Positions 46,498-56,588 of a stretch of DNA of 58,000 nucleotides are shown here, piece by piece. The number at the start of each line of letters is the position of its first letter. The first letter of the stretch is position 1. Under the pieces are notes generated by a model that made no database searches, was not told where the DNA came from, and saw only the letters and a list, made by a program, of their open reading frames with translations. The stretch is from Cryptomeria japonica (lineage: Eukaryota > Streptophyta > Pinopsida > Cupressales > Cupressaceae): NCBI RefSeq assembly GCF_030272615.1, contig NC_081414.1, positions 46,742,501-46,800,500 on the forward strand, read 5' to 3'. The translations under genes were made by a program, and so were the position numbers.

Positions 46498-47762
46498 TAT
46501 GGAGATATTTTAAATTTGTGCTATGAGAAGGTCTGACAGGATCTTACAACTACTTTCTTATAAATGTGCCTAAAAACAAGGATTTTCAAGGGTTTTAAGT
46601 CTTGAAACACCTTATTACCATTCCAAACTCTTCTTCAGACCACCAAATATTTTGAGAAGGTTTGTACCATCATTATGAATCCTTACAACTTCCTTCCCTA
46701 CAAGGATAAATACAAAAACTTGACGTGAAACCAAGTTTCAAGAGGAACTCTTCCATATGGCTTACAAGCTCTTATCAAACTTCATTGCACCTTGGGAAAC
46801 CAAAATAAGATTCACTTGGTGTGGGTTTGTAGAGCAATTTTGTTTTCACCGTGAAATTTCACTAGTTGGGCTATGGGAGCTCGCCTAGTTAGCAACAAAA
46901 ACCACTTTCTTTGTCATTGACAATGAAAAAAAACTTGTATGTGCAAGAAGGATATGTATAGGATCTTGACTCTTAGAGGCCATGGAGAAAGAGCCAAATA
47001 AAATCAAGTTGCTTCCATTATTGAAGCCAAACCCTTACTCAACGTAGAATAGGGCAAAAACAAAATAATTTTACTACAATGCTAAAAATCCACACTAGCA
47101 CACAAACCCAGGTGAGAAAGCTTTAACACAACATGGCACAACTTCCCAAATGAAAATAGTACAACCAAATGCTCAGGAAGTATGGACTGCTATACCATTT
47201 GGAGCAAAAAAGTGTAAGAAAAATGACAAAATCTTGAGTTTTTGTATTGATATCTTCTTTTATTCGAATGAAAACATGATACAAAGTTGTGTGAGGCTTT
47301 AAATAGACACTCACCACCCAAATAATGCTCAGTTATGGACCAATAACCACCTTTTGTCTTATTTTTACAAATTTTCAAAAAATTGTCAAAAAGTTGCTTG
47401 ACAAATTTGACAATTTTTAGTACAATGAGCATTTTTGACTTGTGAGCCAAATAGAATTAACTCCACCATGTGAAATGGTTGAATATAACCACACAAACAT
47501 ATTTCAATGCCTAACAAGGCTTTATAAGGCGTTTTGACCATTTTTCCACATTTTGCCCATTCCAGGCTTACAAAGCATAAAATGTCAAAAATAGACCAAA
47601 AACTCAACAAAAACAAAACTAAGACACAAAGGAAAATTAAACACACTAAACACACCCTTTGGACATACAAAAATTCCAATATTCAATTGAGACCAACATA
47701 GGCCATTTCAAACCAAAATTTGATGAAGTGCTCCATGAGCTTCACTAGGTGGTCCTGCACCA
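46493..47762 (-). repeat. 5' LTR of the chromovirus, 5' half
   Basis: Continues the LTR sequence interrupted at 35086 and matches 28606-29952. Read minus it begins TGGTGCAGGACC. A TATA-like CCTTATAAAG on the minus strand lies near 47520-47529, also in the 3' LTR near 29710. Confidence 0.9.
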
Positions 47763-47767
47763 CGTTT
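47763..47767. repeat. Target site duplication of the chromovirus, right
   Basis: CGTTT, identical to 28130-28134. Confidence 0.88.
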
Positions 47768-48605
47768 GTTTTTCTTGTTGTTTGCAAGTTACATATTTAG
47801 TGTTACATCAAGGCTTGGCAAATGAATTCATTCAAAGGGAGTCAAATTTGGTATATATTGTGATGTTAGAATACATTCCTAGGATCATTGTAGCTTACAT
47901 ATAATATTGATTGTCTATGACTATCTTTATGTTTCTTGCAATCATCTCCATATCATCATAACCCAATGGAGATGCACTTCTTACTTGTTACTATGATCAT
48001 CATTACCTTGATGGTCTATTCTTCATCTTGAATTCTATCTTTGTAATGATATGACTTGTATTCAAATGTATTGCCTAATGGTATGGAAGAAGTTACTTCT
48101 TCTTGATGAATCATTTATTAATCTCTTTACTCCTTAGTGTGATGGATATATTCAAGGCCTTATCTTTAAGATCTTCATTCCTTTAGGCATTCCCTTAATA
48201 TGATGGACACACGTGATATTTTGTCTTGGTAGTGATCATCTCTTGGGTTCAACCCTTATTTACCTTACGAAACCATCTTATTTATAAGACTCGATAGTTT
48301 CCTTAATTATTATTCTCTTACTAATATTTAGTTATATTTACTTCTAACAAAATTTACTAACTCCTAAATGCTAATGGTGTCCAAGGACTATCACTCCTTG
48401 TCCACAAATTTACCTTACTACTTTAGTGGGAATAGTTCAAGAATGGGGACATTACACAGCTCTTGTATTTCACATGGCATTTCATTCAATGTATCAAAAT
48501 TCTATAGTTGACCTGCATCCCATATATATAGGGAGGTCAACCTGCATAAAAAAATTGGTATATATATTTTTTTTAAATGTTGGGGAACATTGGAATTTTG
48601 ATGTC
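47768..48605. other. Non-coding stretch between the chromovirus and the CACTA-like element
   Basis: No ORF, domain or tandem repeat recognised; AT-rich. Confidence 0.5.
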
Positions 48606-49340
48606 CACCACAAGAAAATCGATGAGGTTGCCATACTTGCGACGTTCTTGTCATTGCAGTTTTTGTCAAAATTCTAATGCACACAACCATTTATGCGATG
48701 AGGATACCATAGTTGCGACGAAAAAAACATCATAGGATGCAACCTCATCAGTGGTCGTATTCGTCAGAATTTTGATGTCTCCTCATCAAAAAAAGAGGAA
48801 CGTGTCCAATGTCTCATAGTCGCACACACGTCAAAATTCCAACATCTCCTCATCAAAAAAAGAGGAGTGTTTCCTACGTCTCATCATCACACACATGTCG
48901 GAATTCCAATGTCTCCTCGTTGAAAAAAGAGGAACATGTCCTACGTCTCATCGTTGTACACACATTAGAATTCCAACGTCTCTACGTCAAAAAAAGAGGA
49001 GCATGTCCTACGTCTCATCGTTGCACACACATCAGAATTCCAACATCTCCTCATCAACAAAAGAGGAGTGTGTCATGCATCTCATCATCACACACACGTC
49101 ATAATTCTGACATCTCCTCGTCAAAAAAACATGCCACTGCTCCATAGAAATTTTTGATGTGGAAAAGTCTGAATTCTGATGTGCAACCCATCATCAGAAT
49201 TTCTGACGAAAAAATAGCGACAGGGATTTTCTCCTGGTTTCATTAGAATTCTGACATTTTGTTGTCTGAACTTTGACAAACGCTCGTCAGAAAATGGACC
49301 CAAATGTACTAGTCGCACATTCGCAAAAATCTCTGAACAA
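48606..49340. mobile_element. Probable non-autonomous CACTA-like element
   Basis: The left end CACCACAAGAAAATC at 48606-48620 is one change from the common plant CACTA terminus CACTACAAGAAAA. The interior is packed with GCGAC, CGTCAGAAT and palindromic TCAGAATTCTGA-like words, as in subterminal repeats. An inverted partner may be GATTTTCTCCTGG at 49225-49237. The right limit is set where LINE homology resumes (about 49341). No 3-bp target duplication or transposase was found. The assignment rests on the left terminus and subterminal pattern. Confidence 0.4.
48775..49140. repeat. Minisatellite with a 67-bp period
   Basis: CCTCATCAAAAAAAGAGGA-type motifs begin at 48781, 48848, 48915, 48982, 49049 and 49116, exactly 67 bp apart. 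Each unit also contains a TACGTCTCATC-like word and CACACACRTCAGAATTCCAA. Because 67 is not a multiple of 3, the frames running through it are artefacts. Confidence 0.92.
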
Positions 49341-49709
49341 TGTACTTCCTATCAAGGAACTCTAGTCCTCTAATATTCCATGATTCAAGGTTCAATTCCA
49401 TGGAGGCTCAAGGGGTAGTATCCATAGGTGCCCTAAATATTTTGTAACAATTGGGCAAAGATTCCTTCAAGGCAGACGTAGGTTGGTTCCTAATAGAGGA
49501 ACTGGTTGACCTTCCTCTCTTCCTCTTGAATTCAAAGTCAACCCTGAGGCGGGAAGAATATTTATTCTTAACTTTTTTACCTTTTTTTTTATCTTTCTTT
49601 CGGGCCTTCCTGATGCCAAACTACTTCATAGCCTCACCTATAATATCCTTAGCAAGTTTTCCATTGTAGGGAATGATAGTCCACTTAATTTATTTATCTT
49701 TCTCACCAC
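49341..49709 (-). pseudogene. LINE (non-LTR) ORF2 start fragment
   Basis: The minus frame near 49410 reads MELNLESWNIRGLEFLDRKY, which resembles the opening strand of plant LINE endonucleases (SWNIRGL). Upstream (49709-49430) a basic segment (ARKKDKKKGKKVKNKYSSR) may be the preceding ORF or linker. The reading breaks at about 49340, where the CACTA-like sequence begins, and at 49710 where the copia LTR starts. Only about 370 bp survives. Confidence 0.4.
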
Positions 49710-49714
49710 TTATC
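49710..49714. repeat. Candidate target duplication of the copia element, left
   Basis: TTATC next to the 3' LTR. The partner would lie beyond 58000. Confidence 0.4.
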
Positions 49715-51213
49715 TAATGGTATGATGAAAGAATAAGTATCCGATAGATTACTGAGAGGGGGGGGTGAATCGGTAAACTAAAAAACTGAGTGAATCGGTA
49801 AACTAAAAAACTGATACAAACATCCCAATCTCAAATTCAAACTCACAAAGTAAACTTTCACTTTCAAGTTCAATACACATAAGAATACTCAAAATCAACC
49901 GGTTAATTGTTATAACAACTTAATAGTAAAAAACTTTAATCTTGTAAACATCAAAATACTTAATCATATATCAACACACTTCATCTCTCAATGCTTCCAG
50001 TTATCATGCCTTATCAGAATAGTTAAGTAGTCAATCAAATCAACAAATAAGATCATAACCACAAAAAAATTCACCACATGACACAAATGTTTATACGTGG
50101 AAAACCCAAATAGGTAAAAACCATGGTAGGATGAGACTCACAAGATAGCTATCTGAACTCTTCTGAAGTTCGCTCTGTTAGGAGCCAAGCTTGTTAAAGC
50201 TTTTACAATAAGTCCTGTTAAGAACTGATCCTGTTAGGAATCACCCAGTTAAGGGATTTATAAAATGCCTTGATGAGAAGCAAATACCTTGCTAGGAGTA
50301 ACCTCGGTAGAGGATTTGAGAATCCAAGCTAATGGACCATCTTGTTAGAGGATTTAAGAAGTAACCACACTTGTTAGAGCTTACCTAGTTAGGGGATTTC
50401 AATTATGTTGTAATTGTTAGAAAACAACAGGTTTTCTTAATCTGTCTGAATAGCATTACATTTGCTTGATCAAATCCTTTTTAAGCTTCAATTTGCTTTC
50501 ACTCAAACTGCAGATCCATTCTCCGGTTAGGCAACCACACACAACTAATTTCTGCCAACACTTTTCCAACAACTTTACAAACAACTTCATCGACCTTAAA
50601 TACAAATCACTTAGGTCAGTAACACAACAAAAACCTAATTCTTTCATAGAGATTACAAACAAATTGGTTCAAGTGTAACCGCTGGATTTACATAGCAATC
50701 TATACACATTCTTTAAGAAAATTTCAACCACTTCTCGATGTTTCCCTACTATTCTAAGGGAATATTGAGAATTACTATCCCCAACTATAGCTCCCTCCAC
50801 CATAGAATATTAGATGTAATCCACTTTGCTCATTCCCTAAACAATCAAACAAACGTGCCAAAAAAAGTTAAACTTATCCTCATACAATGATCACATGTGT
50901 TACTATCATTACCACTTATCATTAGATCTTAAACCAACAAACTTGATCAGTTAGGGTTTAAAAAAACAAAACGAGTAGGGTTTACCGGTTACATTGCATA
51001 GAAAGGGTTTAACCTTATACACCAGTTTAGCGGTTCAACTCACAAACTTATATACCAGTTTACAACATCTTCCTCAAAGCTCTTCCTACTGGTTACAAGA
51101 CAATATCAATAACAACAACAATATCAGCAATATCATAAATACCAATATTAGTTCAATTGACATCAATGACAACATAGCATATCATTAATGCAATCTTCAT
51201 ACAAATGCCAACA
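49715..51213 (-). repeat. 3' LTR of the copia element
   Basis: 1499 bp. Read minus it starts TGTTGGCATTTGTATGAAG; its other end is CATACCATTA where the 5' LTR has CATACCATCA. A 25-bp unit (GTGAATCGGTAAACTAAAAA...) is duplicated at 49765-49789 and 49790-49814 relative to the 5' LTR. Confidence 0.92.
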
Positions 51214-51225
51214 ATCTCCCCATTT
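51214..51225 (-). other. Polypurine tract of the copia element
   Basis: Minus strand AAATGGGGAGAT directly before the LTR start TGTTGG; differs at one base from the copy A tract. Confidence 0.8.
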
Positions 51226-51562
51226 GGAATTGATGGAAATACAAATATCAATGCCTTTGATTGCTATTGTGATTGGTGAATAGGAATACTAGTTTACATT
51301 ACCAAGTATTCACCATGCTCTATCTATCTTCATCCTGTCACTGGTTTCCCTTTGCCAATCACACAATTCTTCTCCTAATCACATAATTATTCTCCCCCTT
51401 TGATAGCAATGCCAAATTGAAAGTAAAACATGTAATTGCAAATTTTCACTGTGCATCAACAATGTACTACAACTTGATTCTCCCCCTGTGGAATACATCC
51501 ACTTCATCAATCCATGTAAAATTCTGCAAGTGATTAAGGGACTGATGCAATCAGCATCATGC

Positions 51563-52387
51563 TCATCTAACTTCATGAAGAGGGACAACCCCCAACTGAA
51601 TTCTAAGATACTCAAAAGTGGTCTTAGGTAGAGGTTTGGTAAAGATATCTACAAGATGCTCCTTGGTAGAAACATGCTCTAAGATAACATCTTTACTTTG
51701 AACTTTTTCCCTCAAAAAGTGATACTTCAATTCAATGTGCTTGGTGCGAGCGTGAAAAACAAGATTCTTAGAAATATTAATGGCACTTGTATTATCACAT
51801 AAAGTCTTTATAGGTTCTAAGATCTTCATCTTAAAACCTTCCAAAATGTGCCTCATCCAATAGCCTGTGTGCAATTCAGACTTTATGTACAACTCTGCTT
51901 CTTACTACTCCATGAAACAAGCCTTCCTCCTAGAAAGAATGCTCCATCAGTAGTACTTTTCTGGTCATCAACATTTCTTGCCCAATCAACATTTGTAGAT
52001 GCCTTCAAATCAAAGTTTCCTCCATATGGATACCATAATCCATAGTCAACTGTACCTTTCAGATACCTAAAAATTCTCTTGGTTGCTATTAGGTGTGTTT
52101 CCTTTGGATTCTTCTAAAATTAGCAACTATACCAACCACATGGGCAATATCTAGTCTGCTGTGGACAACATAGTATAATTTTCCATTCATTAACTTGTAT
52201 TCCTTTTCATCAATAGACTTAGATTCATCTTGCTTTGATAACTTACAACCTGTAACCATTGGTGTTCCAACTAGTTTATAGTCACTCATGCCAAAAGTCT
52301 TCAAAACCTATTTCACATACTTAGATTAAGTAATGAAAATACCATTCTTCATTTGCTGTATATGCAAGCCTATGAATTTTTTTTTTC
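51563..52387 (-). pseudogene. Copia RT C-terminus and RNase H
   Basis: Resumes after the solo LTR with KFIGLHIQQMKNGIFIT, then 52304-52089 (VLKTFGMSDYKLVGTPM; the frame is open to 52089). RNase H lies at 51892-51563 with LCDNTSAINISKN (acidic residue present), ARTKHIELKYHFLREKV and DIFTKPLPKTTFEYLR. These are the typical end motifs of copia Pol. Between 52089 and 51892 multiple stops and frameshifts remove the reading frame. Confidence 0.85.
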
Positions 52388-53274
52388 GGTTTGCATTACA
52401 CACTCAGATGAGAATGGTTGATGTTGTCATTGATGGCAACCAACTGGTGACAGGGTTCTATAGGGTTCTATAGGATTCTATTGATTATACGGGCAATAGA
52501 ATTTGCATACCGACACCGAAAACTACACAAAGTTCATTCACACCAGCATCCAGTTTACATCGGCAATGAATCATACTGGCACCCAAGTCAACATAAGATA
52601 AAGTTTTATTTATGTGAATTATATTGTAATGTAATTAATTATTTGCAGCCGACATGCTATATTGTGAAGACTCATATATGTATGAGATCTCGTAGGTCAT
52701 TTTATAGGAGATGAGTATGCAATTAGTTAATGAATATGAGAGCGAATATCTGTATATGTATTTTGATGTAAGTATTTTATGAGCAAATAAAAGGAGAGCA
52801 GAGAAAAGAAAGGTTTATGGAAGAGGTATTTGAGACAGCTTAAACTGGTACCGAATCCATCATTGCAGATGCTATTTTGAGCAATACATTGTCATTGGAT
52901 TTAACCATCCAATTTTGTAGTCAGTGGGACTCCAGTTTTGTTGTTGAGTAGTGAGATCTAGGCTGTTGGCCTTCCTGCATGTGCAAGCCCCTATTGTATA
53001 AGTAATATTTATTCATATTGGCCAGTGAGTAAATATTGTGGGTCACAAATCCCACCAAGGTTTTTCCCCTATCGGTTTTCCTCGCCAAAATATCATGTGT
53101 TATGGTGTGCATTGATGATGTCTCTCTTATTTCTCTTTACTACATTATTACTTGTTTACGGGTATATTAATTTAGGTTATAAAGTTGCAAACAAGTTTAA
53201 ATATTTTGTAAACCGATTAGACACTGATTCATCGCCCCCTCTCAGTGTCTTTGGGACTAATCAAGTATCTAACA
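52388..53274 (+). mobile_element. Solo LTR inserted in the copia RT
   Basis: The copia RT frame breaks at NEFEMSLVGE on one side and resumes at KFIGLHIQQ on the other. The 887 bp between ends with TATCTAACA on plus and contains the TTTTTCCCCTATCGGTTTTCC block found in copia-type LTRs. No internal region or second LTR is present, so it is a recombined solo LTR. The right flank ATTTC corresponds to an ATTTC whose T-run has expanded on the left (52376-52387). The left end starts GG rather than TG. Confidence 0.7.
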
Positions 53275-53279
53275 ATTTC

Positions 53280-54184
53280 CCCTACTAAAGACATTTCAAA
53301 CTCATTTTTCATTTCATCTGCAAAATTGTTGCTCGTGACATCATTACCTCCAAAAATAAAATCATCAACAAATACTTCACTAACCAGTATTTCATCTCCT
53401 TCAGACTTGAGATAAATATTACTATCATCACTAGTTCTTGCAAAGCCTATCTTCATCAGATGTGTATGAATTTATTCATACCATGCTCTGGGTGCTTGCT
53501 TTAATCCATACAAATCTTTATGCAATTTGCATACCATGTCTTTCTCATCAGTCAAAGCATAACCATCTGGCTTCTCTATGTATACCTCTTCTTCCAATAT
53601 CCCATTCAAAAATGTAGACTTAACATCCATTGGTATACCTTGAACTTCTTATGGGTTACAAATGCAAGTAAAGTTCTAACACCTTCCAGTCTTGCTACTA
53701 TTTCCCCATAATCTTCTCCTTCTTCTTGAGCATAACCCTTGCAGACTAATCTTGCCTTGTTGCCAAATACAACACCATCTTCATTTAACTTGTTTCTGAA
53801 TACCCATTGAGTACCTATAACATTCTTGTTCACCGGTCAGGGTACCAGGGTCCAACTGTTATTCTTCTCAATTTGATCCAATTTCTCCTCCATAGATTTC
53901 ACCCAATAATCATCACCAAATGCCTCCTTAGCACTTATTGGTCAAATGGTAGAGATCATGCAAGTGTTCTCTCTTATTCTCCTTCTAGTTAGTACTCCAA
54001 TATTTTTATCACCAATAATCTGCTCAGGACTATGGTTCAGCCTTACATACCTAGGAATAACATGATCATTCTCTTTAGGTTCAATTTCTTCATTATCATC
54101 TTCTTCTAAATTTATTTGTTCCGGTTGAACAAGTACATCAGAATTTTCTTTACCAGTTTCTAATTTAATAGTTTCAAGTTCCAA
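53280..54184 (-). pseudogene. Copia RT N-terminal part
   Basis: 54184-53942 is the acidic integrase-RT linker (LEEDDNEEIEPKENDHVIPR). RT follows, with ISAKEAF and EEKLDQIEKNNSWTLVP, then 53833-53606 NVIGTQWVFRNKLNEDG, KARLVCKGYAQEEGEDY and RLEGVRTLLAF. 53456-53280 carries the catalytic box VFVDDFIFGGND (both Asp intact) and MKNEFEMSLVGE, where the solo LTR cuts in. At least three frames are used, so several frameshifts are present. Confidence 0.88.
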
Positions 54185-54239
54185 AAGAAAAATGCAAGGA
54201 TCTTCATCCTTTTTCTCTAAATTGTTTCCTTCTGAAACT

Positions 54240-55605
54240 TCAGGACATTCATTTACACAAACAACAACACTCTCAACAATTCTCTATGTCCGGTTGTTGA
54301 AGCATTTATAGGCCTCACTCTTGGTGGAATAGCCAAGAAATATGCCTTCATCACTCTTAGCTTCAAACTTGCTTATGTAATCACCTTCTTTTAATAAAAC
54401 ACTTGCTACCAAATATCTTAAAATAGCTAACATTAGGTGATCTCCCATACTAATATTCATAAGGGGTCTTGTCCTTACCTCTTTTCACCAAAACTCAGTT
54501 CAGTGTGTAGACAACTGTACTTACAGCTTCTTTCCAAAATATTTTTGCTACATCTCCTTGTATCAACATTGTCCTAGTAGCTTCAACCACTGACTAATTG
54601 TTCCTCTCTGCTATATCATTCTATTGTGGTGTCCTTGGTGTAGAAAGCTACCACTTGATACCATTCTCATCACATTACTTAGTGAATTCCTCAGAAGTAA
54701 ATTCATTGCCTTGATCTGTTCTTAGATATTTTATCTTTTTACCACTCTTTCTCAGCTAAGGCCCTGAATGCCTTGAACTCACCAAAATCTTCATTCTTAT
54801 CCTTCAAGAATATGACCCACATCATCCTTGAACAATCACTAGTGAAGATCATGAAATATCTATCACCTTGAATGCTTCTTGTTCTTATTGTTCCACATAG
54901 ATATGTATGAACCAAATCTAACAAGTGCTCTACTGAGAAGGAATTGCTCTTGAAATTTGAAGAAGTCATCTTTCCTAATTGACATTCTTTGCAAAGAGCA
55001 TTAACCGGTTTGTCTAGCTGAGGTAGACCTCTTACTATCTTGGACTTGCTCACTTTAACAATGTTATCAAATTTTATATGACAAAATCTCCTGTGCCAAA
55101 GCCAACTATCATCTATCTTTGCAATCAAATAGTTTCTAACTTTAGGATTAAGATGAAATAGATTACCTCTGGTTTTTTTCCCGATTGCAATCAATTCACC
55201 TTTGTTGTCAAATATTTTGCACATACCATTTCTAAACTCCAATGGGTATCCTTTGCCATTAAGTTGTGCCACACTCAGAATATTGTGCTTTAGACCTTCA
55301 ACCCAATAGACATCATCAACACTGCTCTTTCCATTAAGAGAAATAACACCCTTACCTTTAACCATACAGGGTGAGTCATTGCCAAATCTGACAACACTGC
55401 CATCAAATTTCTTCAAGGAAATAAATTTGCTCCGATCACCGGTCATATGATGTGAACAACCACTATGAATGATATAATCATTAGAGTTATCCATCCTAGA
55501 CACTAGTGCCTTTCGATCAGATATCTCTTCCTTAATAGCTACAAACACAATATCTTCACTAGCATCATCATCAGATTCTTCATCAGTAATACCACTGTCA
55601 ACCAC
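54240..55605 (-). pseudogene. Copia protease and integrase
   Basis: From 55605 a 288-residue frame holds the protease site NDYIIHSGCSHHMTG, in which the catalytic Asp of DSG is His. It also has the pre-integrase motif LKHNILSVAQL, the zinc site WLWHRRFCHIKF with CKECQLGK, and the integrase core. The usual first catalytic Asp (HTDLCG) is Tyr (LVHTYLCGT). After 54739 the frame shifts and continues with RTDQGNEFTSEEF (second Asp present) and IAERNN (Glu present), with many stops to about 54300. Two key acidic residues are lost. Confidence 0.88.
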
Positions 55606-55619
55606 TATAAGACAATCTC

Positions 55620-56516
55620 TCTTTCCTTTGCCCTTATACTTCTTGAATTTGTCTCTCTTGTATTCATTTTCACCATTAGGACAATTAGCTACTATATGAC
55701 CAATCTTGTTGCATGCAAAACATTTTAAAGGTACTTTACCTCTATATTTACTAGTACCTCTAGGCAGTCATTTTGCCAACAATGCTTCAAGCTCCACTAG
55801 GCTATCTCTTCATCAACATCTCTGTTGGATCTAGATTCATAACCATGACAAGTATCTCTACTTTTTCTCACAAATGGGTTAGAGACAGAAGCTTTGAATG
55901 CATATTCTGATTTTTGTACACTACCATCATAACCATTTAATTCAAAAGCAGTAAGTTTGCCAATGATAGAGTCAAGAGTTACCTTAGTTTTGTCAATGGA
56001 CTTTAGCTCTTGAATAGCTGCAACTCAGATAGCATAGACCGGTAGTAGGGTTCTCAGTACCTTACTGATTACTATGGCATCTTCCACTTTCCCTCATGCA
56101 CTTTTTATTTCACCAACTATCTCTTTTATCCTTTGACCATACTATTGGATATTCTCACCTTCAGACATTCTCATGTCATCAAACTTTCCTCTTAGGCTCT
56201 CCTCTTTAGCAATCTTAGCATGTTCATCACCGCTATAAATCTCTTCAAGTTTTTTCCATACTTCATATGCAGTTTCAAGATCATGAACATCTGCATATTC
56301 AGCATCAGATAGGGAACTGATAATAGCCTCCAATGCTTGATGATTTTCTTGTTGTTCTTTCTTTTGATCATCAATCAGAGTTCCAGTAGGTGTAACATAC
56401 AGAGTTTCTACATGATCCCAATACTGACTTCCCAGAATCTTAATGTAAATCTTCATTTTGTCACTCCATATCCTATAGTTATCTTTGTTGAACTTTGGAC
56501 CTTCCTTCTTCATCAT
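55620..56516 (-). pseudogene. Copia Gag with intact zinc knuckle
   Basis: ATG near 56516 (MMKKEGPKFNKDNYRIWSDK). The UBN2-type Gag core includes NYRIWSDKM, LSDAEYADVHDLETAYEVWK, LRGKFDDMRMSEGENI and, past stops, FELNGYDGSVQKSEYAFKA. The nucleocapsid knuckle at 55681-55722 reads CFACNKIGHIVANC, an intact CCHC. Stops at 56142 and elsewhere and at least one frameshift break it. Confidence 0.85.
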
Positions 56517-56574
56517 GATCTACAAGATCTTTTCCTCAAGTTGTTAGGCTTTTATATTTAAGAGGACCTGAGAT

Positions 56575-56586
56575 GCTCTGATACCA
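56575..56586 (-). other. Primer-binding site of the copia element
   Basis: Minus strand TGGTATCAGAGC, two bases inside the 5' LTR end. Initiator tRNA-Met type. Confidence 0.93.
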
Positions 56587-56588
56587 AT

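Larger units (their letters stand above)
28135..47762 (-). mobile_element. Ty3 chromovirus, split by a nested Tat-like element
   Basis: Minus-strand element bounded by CGTTT duplications. It comprises a 3' LTR 28135-29952, a gag-pol region 29984-34559, a primer-binding site 34597-34608 and a 5' LTR interrupted by the insertion 35087-46492. Domain order gag, protease, RT, RNase H, integrase, chromodomain is that of Ty3 chromoviruses. Without the insertion and one CCCTT copy it measures about 8.2 kb. It carries several stops and frameshifts and two catalytic substitutions. Confidence 0.92.

Noticed and set aside
48775-49140. Regular repeats that could suggest a CRISPR array
   Set aside because: The whole 67-bp unit repeats with no unique spacers, there are no cas genes, and the context is a plant nuclear genome.
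48809-49147. A 112-codon Cys/His/Ser-rich frame
   Set aside because: It runs through the 67-bp minisatellite; the period is not a multiple of three, so successive units are read in different frames and no protein repeat is conserved.
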